24,960 nt of DNA from an uncultured Oscillospiraceae bacterium (lineage in GTDB: Bacteria; Bacillota; Clostridia; Oscillospirales; Ruminococcaceae), in NCBI GenBank assembly GCA_910583935.1, contig CAJTZM010000023.1, positions 1 through 24,960 on the forward strand, in the 5' to 3' direction. Below, piece by piece: positions 8,389-16,221 of the stretch. Made by a program: the position numbers and the translations under genes. The notes under the pieces were generated by a model that was given only the letters and a program-made list of their open reading frames with translations, was not told where the DNA came from and made no database searches. The first letter of the stretch is position 1. Each line of letters begins with the position of its first letter.

Positions 8389-9084
8389 ATGAAAACAGAT
8401 TCTAAGCTTCCCAAATACCAGGAGATTCTGCTGCAATGCTTTTTGTTCAGTGGATTTGACAAAGAGCGGCTTAGCCGCGCTTTATCCGGCCGGGGGGAGG
8501 CGGTGGTATTCGCTGCAGGCGAGACGATTTTCTCCCCCGGCCGCTTCCGGCGGGCGGTGGGGATTCTTTTGCAGGGCAGGGCCCAAGCGGAGAAGAAGGC
8601 CGACGGCCGTACCGTGGTGCTCAATCGGTTCCAGCCGCCCATGATGTTCGGCGCCGCCGCGGTATTCCGCCCCGCGCGGGAATATGTGGCCTGCGTCACG
8701 GCGAAAACCCGGTGCCGGGTACTGTTTCTGACCGACTGGGAGCTGGACGCGATTTTTCAGGAGGACTTTCTGGCGGCCAGAAATTATATTTCGTTTTTAT
8801 CCGAGCGGATCGCTTTTTTAAATCGCAAGATTGACAGCTTCACTCAAGGCTCGGCAGAGGAAAAAATGGCGCTGTACCTGCACGATCAGTGTGTGGGCAG
8901 GAAGGGGCCGTTCTTAATCGAATGTTCCCCCACCCGCCTTTCCCGGGAGCTGAGCGTCAGCCGCGCTACCATCTATCGGGTGCTGGACCGGTTCTGCCAG
9001 CTGGGCTATATCCGGCGGATGGGCTCGCAGCTGCAGATTCTCGACGTTCAGGGCCTTTTGGACTGGCGGGAGACGGGAGGATAA
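8389..9084 (+). CDS. Crp/Fnr family transcriptional regulator
   Basis: A 231-residue protein with an N-terminal cyclic-nucleotide-binding-type beta barrel (about residues 15-120), a dimerisation helix (about 125-150) and a C-terminal winged helix-turn-helix, with the recognition region SPTRLSRELSVSRATIYRVL at 180-199. The start at 8389 is preferred over an in-frame ATG at 8377 because GAGGAAAC lies 7 bases before it. The cysteines (C17, C102, C109, C168, C179, C203) do not form the FNR [4Fe-4S] pattern, and the classical cAMP-binding arginine-serine motif is not evident, so the signal sensed is unknown. It lies 31 bases before the ABC importer genes and probably controls them. Confidence 0.88.
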   Translation: MKTDSKLPKYQEILLQCFLFSGFDKERLSRALSGRGEAVVFAAGETIFSPGRFRRAVGILLQGRAQAEKKADGRTVVLNRFQPPMMFGAAAVFRPAREYVACVTAKTRCRVLFLTDWELDAIFQEDFLAARNYISFLSERIAFLNRKIDSFTQGSAEEKMALYLHDQCVGRKGPFLIECSPTRLSRELSVSRATIYRVLDRFCQLGYIRRMGSQLQILDVQGLLDWRETGG

Positions 9085-9115
9085 ATTTTTGTTTGGAAAA
9101 AAGGAGAAGAAAAGC

Positions 9116-10180
9116 ATGAAAAAAACAGTCAAGGTATGGTCGTTGCTTTTAGCGGCACTGTTGGTGGTTTTGCCTTTGGCCGGATGCGGCGGTGCCGGAT
9201 CTTCTGCACCGGAGCTGTCTTTGGGGGGATCCTCCCAGCAGAGCCAGGCTGCCAGCCAGCCGCAGGCGTCTTTGCCGGAGGCGGAGAAGACGAAGGTCAG
9301 TATCATCGGCCTGAAGGGGCCCACCGCTTTGGGAATGCTTCAGATGATGGAAAAAAATGAAGCGGAAGAGGCCGCCAACGATTATACGGTTTCGCTGGCC
9401 GGCGCGCCGGACGAAATCACTGGAAAGCTTATTAGCGGCGAGGTGGATATCGCCGCCGTTCCTACCAACCTGGCTTCGGTTTTATACAACAAAACCGAGG
9501 GCGGCGTGAAGCTTTTGGCCCTCAATACCCTGGGTGTGCTGTACATGGTGACCAAAAATGAGCAAATCGCTTCGGTCGCCGACCTGAAGGGCAAGACAGT
9601 CTACGCCACTGGCGAAGGCTCTACCCCCCAATACGCGCTGGAATATATTCTGCGCCAGAACGGGCTGGAGCCGGGCCGCGATGTGGATATCGTCTACAAG
9701 TCGGAGCATGCCGAAATTCTGCCGCTTATGTTAAACGGCGAGGCGACGGTGGCGCTGCTGCCGCAGCCCTTTGTCACCCAGGCGCTGGCCAAGGACGAAG
9801 GCATCCAGGTGGCTTTGGACATGACCGAGGAATGGGACAGATGCGTAAACGGCCAAAGCCAGCTGACCATGGGCTGTGTTGTGGTTCGTACCGCGTTTTT
9901 AGAGGAAAACAAGGAGGCAGTGGACCGTTTTCTGGAGGAATACGCCGCGTCGGTGGAATTTGTCAACAGCCATGTGGAGGAGGCTGCCGCTTTGTCTGGA
10001 AAGTTTGAGGTAATTGCCCAGGAGGTCGCGGCCAAAGCCATCCCCGCCTGCAATATTGTTTTTTGGGAAGGCGAGCAGATGAAAAAGGCGGCTGAAGGTT
10101 TTTTGAACGTTTTGTTCCAAGCGAACCCCCAGTCTGTTGGAGGAAAACTGCCGGATGAAGGATTTTACTACGAAAAGTAA
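9116..10180 (+). CDS. ABC transporter substrate-binding lipoprotein (NitT/TauT type)
   Basis: The 354-residue protein starts with a lipoprotein signal peptide whose lipobox LAGC places the modified cysteine at residue 24; a Ser/Gln/Ala-rich linker follows. The rest is a two-lobe periplasmic-binding fold of the NMT1/THI5-like class, with GPTALGMLQMM, DEITGKLISGEVDIAAVPTN in overlapping parts and LPQPFVTQAL. Members bind sulfonates, nitrate, pyrimidines or other small ligands; the ligand here cannot be assigned. The ATG at 9116 is chosen because AAGGAG lies 9 bases upstream and the signal peptide begins there, rather than at an upstream TTG at 9089. It overlaps the permease start by 26 bases. 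Confidence 0.9.
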   Translation: MKKTVKVWSLLLAALLVVLPLAGCGGAGSSAPELSLGGSSQQSQAASQPQASLPEAEKTKVSIIGLKGPTALGMLQMMEKNEAEEAANDYTVSLAGAPDEITGKLISGEVDIAAVPTNLASVLYNKTEGGVKLLALNTLGVLYMVTKNEQIASVADLKGKTVYATGEGSTPQYALEYILRQNGLEPGRDVDIVYKSEHAEILPLMLNGEATVALLPQPFVTQALAKDEGIQVALDMTEEWDRCVNGQSQLTMGCVVVRTAFLEENKEAVDRFLEEYAASVEFVNSHVEEAAALSGKFEVIAQEVAAKAIPACNIVFWEGEQMKKAAEGFLNVLFQANPQSVGGKLPDEGFYYEK

Positions 10181-10952
10181 GATTGGAAAAGGATGGATCA
10201 GAGGCGGCGTTGTGGCGGCGCTGTGGCTTCTTTTGTGGCAGGCCGCCGCAAGGGTCGTAGGGCAGGAACTTCTGCTGGTATCCCCCTTGACGGTACTTCG
10301 CCGTCTGCTCCAGTTGGTGGGACAGCCTGTTTTCTGGCAGGCTGTCCTTTCTTCCTGCGGGCGGATTATGTCGGGCGTTTTGCTGGCGCTGGCGGCGGGA
10401 ACCGTCCTGGCTGCGCTGATGAGCCGGTTTTCCTTTCTCTACGCGTTTTTCCGGCCCGCTTTGCAGGTGATTAAGGCCACGCCGGTGGCCTCCTTCATCA
10501 TTCTGGCGCTGGTCTGGATCCGGTCGGGCGCGCTGGGCGCCTTCGCCGCTTTTCTAATGGTCCTTCCCATGGCGTGGGCCAATTTATACGAGGGGCTCGG
10601 CGCGGTGGACAAGGAGCTTTTAGAAATGGCGAAGGCGTATGAGCTTTCGCCGGGCAAGAAGCTGCGGTATCTGTACCTGCCAAGCCTGCTGCCTTATTTC
10701 GCCGCCGCTTGCAGCGCCGGCATCGGCATCGGCTGGAAGGCAGGTGTCGCCGCCGAGGTGCTGGGGCTGCCCCAAAATTCCATTGGAAAGGCCTTGTATA
10801 ACGCGAAAATCTATCTGGAAATGCCGGATCTTTTCTGCTGGACGGCGGTGATCATTCTGCTGAGCCTTTTTTTTGAAAAGCTGGCGGCGTATTTGCTGCG
10901 GGCGGTCACCGCGCGGCTGGCAAGGGGAGGAAAACCGGATGATTCACATTGA
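10155..10952 (+). CDS. ABC transporter permease (NitT/TauT type)
   Basis: The 265-residue protein has about six membrane helices and the BPD_transp_1 fold. The cytoplasmic EAA-like loop that contacts the ATPase is visible as EMAKAYELSPGKKLRYLYLP. It is of the SsuC/TauC class. GGAGGA at 10139-10144 lies 10 bases upstream of the ATG at 10155, which is inside the end of the preceding gene; an upstream TTG at 10137 is rejected because it overlaps that ribosome site. The gene overlaps the ATPase gene by 14 bases. The three overlapping genes form one transport operon. Confidence 0.9.
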   Translation: MKDFTTKSKIGKGWIRGGVVAALWLLLWQAAARVVGQELLLVSPLTVLRRLLQLVGQPVFWQAVLSSCGRIMSGVLLALAAGTVLAALMSRFSFLYAFFRPALQVIKATPVASFIILALVWIRSGALGAFAAFLMVLPMAWANLYEGLGAVDKELLEMAKAYELSPGKKLRYLYLPSLLPYFAAACSAGIGIGWKAGVAAEVLGLPQNSIGKALYNAKIYLEMPDLFCWTAVIILLSLFFEKLAAYLLRAVTARLARGGKPDDSH

Positions 10953-11535
10953 AAATCTGCAAAAGGCCTATGAGGGCAGACCGGTGCTGGACCGGTTTTC
11001 CATGACCCTGCCGGACAGGGGCGTCGTTTGTGTCACCGGCGCGTCCGGCCGGGGGAAAACCACCTTGCTGCGGATTTTGTCTGGGCTGGAGCCGGCGGAC
11101 GGCGGCAGAATCCGAGGAGCGGACGGCCGGAAGATCGCCTATGTCTTTCAAGAGGACCGGCTGATCCCATGGATTACGGCAGCCCAGAATATTCGGCTGG
11201 TTCAGCCCCAGGGAGGGATAAACCCATCGCCTGGAACGCTTTTGGCGCAGGTGGGGCTGGAGCCGGAGGTGGCCGACCGGTATCCGGGGCAGCTTTCCGG
11301 CGGGCAGCGGCGGCGGGTGGCGTTTTTGCGCGGCATCGCCTTTTTATCGGACGCGCCGAACGGTATCCTGCTGCTGGACGAGCCGTTTAACGGGCTGGAC
11401 GGCGCTGCAGCCCAAAGGCTCTGCGCGATCATCGGATCACTTTCGCCCAGGGTGCTGACGGTGCTGGTCAGCCACCAGACGGCGCCGTTGCGGGATTTGC
11501 AGGTCTCTTATTTTTCCATGGACGAAAACGGATAG
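10939..11535 (+). CDS. ABC transporter ATP-binding protein, compact
   Basis: The 198-residue protein has every ABC motif: Walker A GASGRGKTT, Q-loop VFQEDRLIPW, signature LSGGQRRR, Walker B GILLLDEPF, D-loop NGLD and H-loop VLVSHQ. At 198 residues it is shorter than most SsuB/TauB proteins (about 240-260), ending soon after the H-loop, so it lacks the usual C-terminal tail. The ATG at 10939 follows GGGGAGG at 8 bases. It powers the preceding permease. The operon stops at a hairpin just after the stop codon. Confidence 0.92.
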   Translation: MIHIENLQKAYEGRPVLDRFSMTLPDRGVVCVTGASGRGKTTLLRILSGLEPADGGRIRGADGRKIAYVFQEDRLIPWITAAQNIRLVQPQGGINPSPGTLLAQVGLEPEVADRYPGQLSGGQRRRVAFLRGIAFLSDAPNGILLLDEPFNGLDGAAAQRLCAIIGSLSPRVLTVLVSHQTAPLRDLQVSYFSMDENG

Positions 11536-11571
11536 AAAAAAGCGGAGAGAACCTTGTTCCCTTCGCTTTTT
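11536..11571. terminator. Intrinsic terminator between the ABC operon and the leftward YfhO gene
   Basis: AAAAAGCG (11536-11543) pairs with CGCTTTTT (11564-11571), and the stem extends inward through GAGAGAA/TTCCCTT with one mismatch and one G-T pair. A on one side and T on the other allow use in both directions. Confidence 0.75.
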
Positions 11572-11580
11572 GATGTTTTC

Positions 11581-14259
11581 CTATAGGATAGAGAAATGGT
11601 AAACGAAATAGACGATTACCGGCATCAGGTAAACGACGGCGGCGGTGATGACGGTGAGCAGAGAAAGACAAAACACGGCCAGCCTTTCCAAAAGCCGCAG
11701 ACGCAATCCTCTTCGGAAAAGAAACTGCCCTGAAAGCAGAAGAAGGCCTAGTCCGGCGGCGCTGAGTAAGCCCCCGGCGGCCAATCCCGGCGGCCGGTAC
11801 CGCAGCTCGATCTGATTTTCCCCCTGGGAAAGGGGAACCGCCATCCAGCAGTCGAACACGCGCAGGACAGGGACCTTCTGTCCGTTGACCCGAGCAGTAT
11901 ACCCCTCGTCGTAGGGCAGGGATAAAAACAGGGATTCCCCCTCCTCCTGGGCGAAGGCCGTGCCGAAGATTCGATCTCGGCTTGTTGTTATTTGGGCGGT
12001 GCGTACAGACGAAAGGACCTCCTCCAGCGCCGGGTGAGAGACGCTGAATACGCCCAGAGAGCGGACCGATACATTTTTGTGTACCATCAGGGTGATGCGA
12101 ACCGGCTGGTTTTGCCCAACGGTCAGCCGAAAAACGCCGTTTAGGCTTTGGGTCGGGTATTCTTTGGCCAAAAGCTCTCCGTCCACATAGATGGAAAAGG
12201 CCTTGTAGTAAGGCTCGGACAGGTTATTTTTTAAAGAATCAAAGCAGTCGAAATAATAGGTGCGGGCCTGGTCCGACGGGGGAAGCTGGTATTCGATGAT
12301 TGAATCGCCGGAGCCTTGGCGGGTGATGTTGTAAAAATCTCCGTCCCGGGAAAGGGAGACGTTGTGCAGAAAGGTAGGGACGTGCTCCTGTACGAGACTT
12401 TGACCGCTGCCGGACAGGACCTGCAGCAGCCGCTCGCTGGTCCTGGGCCGGGCGGTGAGAGGAAGGGTCTGTTCGCCGGAAAGGTCCGCGCCGGTGATTA
12501 GACCTAAGGGCAGAGAATATTCGTTTTGTGCAATGCAGAAGACGCCGTCTGCATAAAAAGGCGCGTCCGGCGCTGTTCCCTGCCGGTAGATGGTGTATTT
12601 CTGGTTGAGCAGCGCGTCGCTGATTAAGGTTCCGCCCACCGAGCTGACCTCCATCCAATAAGAAGAGTAGCCCAGCTTGCGGATTCCGTGCATGTAGTCC
12701 TCCCGGGTCAGGGAGGTATAATGGTTCAGGGTGTTGTAGCCGACAGCGCCGGTCAGGTTGACGTCGTAATTTTTCCGGTTGTTTTTCACACGGAAAAAGC
12801 CGTTGTCCTCAATCTGGTTTTCCAATTGGGTTACATGAAGAAAGGCTTGATCGGTTTTGCTGGAAAAAAAGCAGGCGCCGTAAAAGAGGGCCTCGGTTAT
12901 AACCAGCACGCCCAGACAAAGCGCGATCGGGCGCCAGGTGAAAATTTGCCGCCGGTATAAAATCAGTCCCAGACCCGCACAGGCCGCTGCCGGCAAAAAG
13001 AAAAGCAAAAAGGCGCGCAGAGACTGGTCATTCCCCCAAAGAGTCCGGGTGTAGACAGACAGGGCCTTAAATTTGTTTTTCAGCAGGAAGCAGCTGAGAA
13101 AGACGGCAAGTCCTGCCAGAAGGAATGGCCCTGCCGCCAGCAACCGTCGAAAAAGAGGGGGGAGAGAGCGGCGGGCAGGAACTTCTGGCTCCCGCAAAAG
13201 CCCAGCTGTAAGGCAAAGGCCCAGAAACACTAAAATGTAACCATATCGGCCGGGGAACGCCTGGTAGCTGCCGGTATGCCAGATTTTATTGATCGGTTCG
13301 ATCGCCGTTGGGATCAGCATCAGCAGAAAAAGAAGCAGCAGGTAAACTTCCCGGGGATTGTCCATTTCCTGGTTGATACAGCGGACCGTTTGGAGGATAA
13401 AGGCCGGCAACAGCACTGCGCTGCACAAAAGGAGCATGCCGATGGTGCTGAAGGAGGTAAAAAAGTTGCCGCTGCCAAGGCTTTGAAACAAATTGCCGCC
13501 CCGGGCTGACCGCAGATATTCCAGCAGGGCAGGCAGCCAAACGGCGGCGGATAAAAGCGCCGCGCCAATAGTGCCGGCAGCCAGCTGCACCGTTCGCGGC
13601 CCGCGGCTTTTCGCTGGCGCAAAGAACACAATCCAAAGACCGGCCGCCAGAATTAAAAACAGGACCAGCATATAGCTAAGATAAAAGTTCACGGTGATCA
13701 TGGCCGCCAGGCAAAGTCCGTATGGGACAAAGGACCCGGTCTTTTCCAGCCGCAGAAGGGACAGCAAAAACAAAGGAAACAGATACATCTCGTCCAGCCA
13801 GACGACATTTTGGTAAAACAGCATGGTATAGCCGCAAAAGCTGTAGCTCACCGACAGAAGGAGCCCGAAAACCGAATGAAGCCGGGGAAATGCCCGGTCG
13901 AAAAAGACCGACGCGCATCCGGCGCAGGTCATCATCTTTAAAAGGACTAAGATATTTACAAAGCGAAGCAGCTGCCACTTCTCCACAAAGGCGACCAAAA
14001 AGGAAAAAGGGCTGGAAATAAAAAATAAAAACACGCCCCAGAAATTCATTCCCCCGGCGTTTTGCAGATTGAGAAAAAGGCTTCCCCTTCCGGCGAGGAT
14101 ATCCTTAAATTCGCATAAAAGCGGGACCACCTGCTGGTTCATATCACACCAGGAAACCGTATTTTCCCCAAAAGGGAACAGGCCTTTTAAACTGTATAAA
14201 GCAAGCAGAAGTCCGCCGGTTGCCAAAGCTGCCGCAGAATGCTTGATGACTTTATTCAT
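11581..14259 (-). CDS. YfhO family membrane protein, first copy (GT-C glycosyltransferase-like)
   Basis: The 892-residue protein has many membrane helices through about residue 500, a soluble region of about 350 residues, and a final pair of helices at the C-terminus. The first extracellular loop has D39 in a CDMNQQ motif, and the C-terminal domain has LPYDEGYTARVNGQKV and a RYRPPG motif, as in the YfhO family. In Bacillus subtilis YfhO works with the CsbB glycosyltransferase to decorate lipoteichoic acid. The ATG at 14259 follows GGGAG at 11 bases; an ATG 29 codons upstream has no ribosome site and would add a charged tail. This copy has no glycosyltransferase partner beside it. Confidence 0.88.
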   Translation of the reverse strand: MNKVIKHSAAALATGGLLLALYSLKGLFPFGENTVSWCDMNQQVVPLLCEFKDILAGRGSLFLNLQNAGGMNFWGVFLFFISSPFSFLVAFVEKWQLLRFVNILVLLKMMTCAGCASVFFDRAFPRLHSVFGLLLSVSYSFCGYTMLFYQNVVWLDEMYLFPLFLLSLLRLEKTGSFVPYGLCLAAMITVNFYLSYMLVLFLILAAGLWIVFFAPAKSRGPRTVQLAAGTIGAALLSAAVWLPALLEYLRSARGGNLFQSLGSGNFFTSFSTIGMLLLCSAVLLPAFILQTVRCINQEMDNPREVYLLLLFLLMLIPTAIEPINKIWHTGSYQAFPGRYGYILVFLGLCLTAGLLREPEVPARRSLPPLFRRLLAAGPFLLAGLAVFLSCFLLKNKFKALSVYTRTLWGNDQSLRAFLLFFLPAAACAGLGLILYRRQIFTWRPIALCLGVLVITEALFYGACFFSSKTDQAFLHVTQLENQIEDNGFFRVKNNRKNYDVNLTGAVGYNTLNHYTSLTREDYMHGIRKLGYSSYWMEVSSVGGTLISDALLNQKYTIYRQGTAPDAPFYADGVFCIAQNEYSLPLGLITGADLSGEQTLPLTARPRTSERLLQVLSGSGQSLVQEHVPTFLHNVSLSRDGDFYNITRQGSGDSIIEYQLPPSDQARTYYFDCFDSLKNNLSEPYYKAFSIYVDGELLAKEYPTQSLNGVFRLTVGQNQPVRITLMVHKNVSVRSLGVFSVSHPALEEVLSSVRTAQITTSRDRIFGTAFAQEEGESLFLSLPYDEGYTARVNGQKVPVLRVFDCWMAVPLSQGENQIELRYRPPGLAAGGLLSAAGLGLLLLSGQFLFRRGLRLRLLERLAVFCLSLLTVITAAVVYLMPVIVYFVYHFSIL

Positions 14260-14296
14260 ACCAGCTTTCTCTCCCATCAGTCTTGATATTCTTTTT

Positions 14297-14325
14297 ATTT
14301 TAAAGGGAAGGACGGCAAAAGGCAA
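14297..14325 (-). promoter_or_regulatory. Promoter of the first YfhO gene
   Basis: On the minus strand TTGCCT (14320-14325) and TAAAAT (14297-14302) are 17 bases apart, about 35 bases upstream of the ATG. Confidence 0.6.
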
Positions 14326-14390
14326 GCCTTTCGTCCCAACCAGCAAAAGGATGAAAATCCAAATGAAGCTTTACCTAGAAACAAAACTCC

Positions 14391-14419
14391 TTGACAAGGC
14401 AGTTTGTTTCCGATAATAT
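14391..14419 (+). promoter_or_regulatory. Promoter driving the riboswitch leader
   Basis: A perfect TTGACA (14391-14396) lies 17 bases from TAATAT (14414-14419); the register GATAAT at 14412 has 15 bases. The predicted start, near 14426, is just upstream of the aptamer. Confidence 0.65.
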
Positions 14420-14437
14420 ATAGTTTGTTGGGTTAGA

Positions 14438-14499
14438 CCTGTATAAATTCATAATTGGATGAATGTTTCTACCAGCTACCGGAAATAGTTGACTATAGG
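14438..14499 (+). ncRNA. Guanine-class purine riboswitch aptamer
   Basis: The stretch carries the conserved purine-aptamer parts in order. P1 5' strand CCTGTA (14438-14443) pairs with TATAGG (14494-14499). P2 is ATTCAT/ATGAAT around AATTGG. J2/3 is GTTTCTACC (14465-14473). P3 is AGCTA/TAGTT around the loop CCGGAAA. J3/1 is GACTA (14491-14495). The loops carry GG and CC that make the known loop-loop contact. The base that pairs with the ligand is C (GACTA), as in guanine/hypoxanthine-type switches; adenine-type switches have GATTA. The gene downstream is the FAD-dependent dehydrogenase. Confidence 0.88.
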
Positions 14500-14606
14500 G
14501 AAGTGCCTGAAAACGGGCGGCCTATCGTTTTTTCGGGATGGCTGGTTTTTTGTTGGGTGAAAACCGTCTGAGGGGACTTGTAGAAAAGCCGCTCGACAGT
14601 TTTTTA
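14500..14606 (+). promoter_or_regulatory. Riboswitch expression platform
   Basis: Several mutually exclusive stems follow the aptamer. ATAGG (14495-14499, the P1 3' strand) can pair with CCTAT (14521-14525) and is followed by CG and six T's (14528-14533). CCTGAAAACG (14506-14515) can instead pair with CGTTTTTTCGGG (14526-14537). A later stem AAAAC-GTC-GAG (14560-14572) with CTC-GAC-GTTTT (14592-14603) ends in T's, and its left arm can be captured by GGTTTT (14544-14549). Which state stops transcription cannot be settled by eye. Confidence 0.55.
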
Positions 14607-14686
14607 GGGGGCCCACAGCAAGCACCTGCCGGGCAAAAGGGCAAGCAGGTACAGAGCGCTTTGGCGAAAGAAAGGGAGCGAGAGGT

Positions 14687-16108
14687 ATGGAATGCAACGT
14701 GGTGATTGTGGGAGCGGGTCCCGCCGGAATCTTTACGGCGCTGGAGCTGGTGCGCAAAAAAAGCCGCCAAAAAATTGTCATGGTGGAAAAGGGTCAGCCG
14801 GTGGGGCAGCGCCGCTGCCCGAAAAACGACGCGGGACAATGCGTACATTGTAAGCCCTACTGCCACATTACCACCGGATTTTCCGGCGCGGGCGCTTTTT
14901 CTGACGGCAAGCTTTCCTTAAGCTACGAGGTCGGCGGAGAGCTGCCCGCGTTAGTAGGAGAGCAGCTGGTCCAAAAGACCATTGAATATACCGATAGCAT
15001 CTATCTGGAATTTGGCGCAGATGCCCATGTAGAGGGGATCGGCGCTTCGGAAAAGGTCAAGGAAATCCGGTCCCGGGCCATTCAGGCGGGGCTAAAGCTG
15101 GTGGACTGCCCCATCCGCCATCTGGGCACCGAAAAGGCGCAGGAGATTTATCTGGCCATCCAGGAGTATTTGCAGGCCAATGGGGTGCAGATCCTGTTCG
15201 GCTGGAGTTGTACCGACCTGCTGCTGGAGGAGGGAGAATGCCGCGGGGTTTTGCTGCAGAAGGCCGGCGCGCCTGACCGGACAATGGAGGTTTTGGCAGG
15301 CGCTACGATCATCGCCGCCGGCCGCCGCGGCGCCGATTGGCTGGAGCGGCGATGCGCCAAGCACGGGATTGCCCACGAGCCGGGAACGGTGGATATCGGC
15401 GTGCGGGTAGAGGTTCGAAACGAGATCATGGAGGATGTGAACAACGTTTTATATGAATCGAAGCTCATCGGCTACCCGCAGCCGTTTAAAAATAAAGTGC
15501 GCACCTTCTGCCAGAATCCCGGCGGCTTTGTCAGCCAGGAAAACTATGACAACGACCTGGCGGTGGTCAACGGCCATTCCTATAAGGGCCAAAAATCCGA
15601 CAATACCAACCTGGCAATTTTGTGCTCCCATCATTTTACCGAACCGTTTAACCAGCCCATTGCTTACGCCCAGAAGATCGGGGAGCTGACCAATATGCTG
15701 GGCGCCGGGCGGATTCTGGTCCAGCGCTTCGGGGATATTTTAGACGGTAAGCGCACCTGGCAGAAGGAGCTGGCCCGCTCCAACGTGCGGCCTACCCTGC
15801 CGGACGCGGTGGCTGGGGACATCACCGCCGCCATGCCCTACCGGGCGATGGTCAACATTATTGGCTTTATCCAGGCGGTGGACCATGTGGTGCCGGGCTT
15901 TGCCTCGGTTGAAACGCTTTTGTATTCGCCGGAGTTAAAGTTTTACAGCAACCGGATAAAAATGGACCGGCATTTGGATACCAGTGTGCGGGGTCTGTAC
16001 TGCCTGGGAGACGCCAGCGGCTGGACCCGCGGGCTGATGATGGCCTCGGTCATGGGGGTACTGATGGGGAGGCGGCTGCTGGAAAAGGAAGAAGACGCAG
16101 GGGAATAA
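14687..16108 (+). CDS. FAD-dependent dehydrogenase of unknown function (COG2509 type)
   Basis: The 473-residue protein has the FAD dinucleotide-binding motif GAGPAG at residues 9-14, an internal IIAAGRRG motif, and a C-terminal LYCLGDASGWTRGLMMASVMG that closes the FAD site. A four-cysteine motif, C44-C52-C55-C59, is followed by GFSGAGAFSDGKLS; this is the hallmark of the uncharacterised COG2509 family and could bind a metal or an Fe-S cluster (inference). The substrate is unknown. It is a single gene, preceded by a guanine-class riboswitch and followed by a terminator. The ribosome site GGGAG at 14674-14678 is 8 bases before the ATG; a 6-bp hairpin ACCTGC/GCAGGT (14624-14650) lies just upstream. 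The riboswitch suggests a link to purine levels. Confidence 0.88.
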   Translation: MECNVVIVGAGPAGIFTALELVRKKSRQKIVMVEKGQPVGQRRCPKNDAGQCVHCKPYCHITTGFSGAGAFSDGKLSLSYEVGGELPALVGEQLVQKTIEYTDSIYLEFGADAHVEGIGASEKVKEIRSRAIQAGLKLVDCPIRHLGTEKAQEIYLAIQEYLQANGVQILFGWSCTDLLLEEGECRGVLLQKAGAPDRTMEVLAGATIIAAGRRGADWLERRCAKHGIAHEPGTVDIGVRVEVRNEIMEDVNNVLYESKLIGYPQPFKNKVRTFCQNPGGFVSQENYDNDLAVVNGHSYKGQKSDNTNLAILCSHHFTEPFNQPIAYAQKIGELTNMLGAGRILVQRFGDILDGKRTWQKELARSNVRPTLPDAVAGDITAAMPYRAMVNIIGFIQAVDHVVPGFASVETLLYSPELKFYSNRIKMDRHLDTSVRGLYCLGDASGWTRGLMMASVMGVLMGRRLLEKEEDAGE

Positions 16109-16118
16109 TGCTTCCTTT

Positions 16119-16143
16119 GCCAAAAAAGCGGCGCTTTTTTGGC
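16119..16143 (+). terminator. Terminator after the FAD-dependent dehydrogenase
   Basis: GCCAAAAAAGC and GCTTTTTTGGC are perfect 11-bp arms around a GGC loop. The T's are inside the 3' arm, so it could work in either direction. Confidence 0.75.
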
Positions 16144-16150
16144 GGTCGCC

Positions 16151-16178
16151 TTTTCATTTGTGGAAAAACTGGTATAAT
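16151..16178 (+). promoter_or_regulatory. Promoter of the CBM9-like/nitroreductase pair
   Basis: TTTTCA (16151-16156) and a perfect TATAAT (16173-16178) are 16 bases apart, and the -10 box lies about 44 bases before the start codon at 16222. Confidence 0.6.
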
Positions 16179-16221
16179 AGAAAAAAGACAAAAACGCTTA
16201 AGGGGAAAAGGAGGAAAATCT

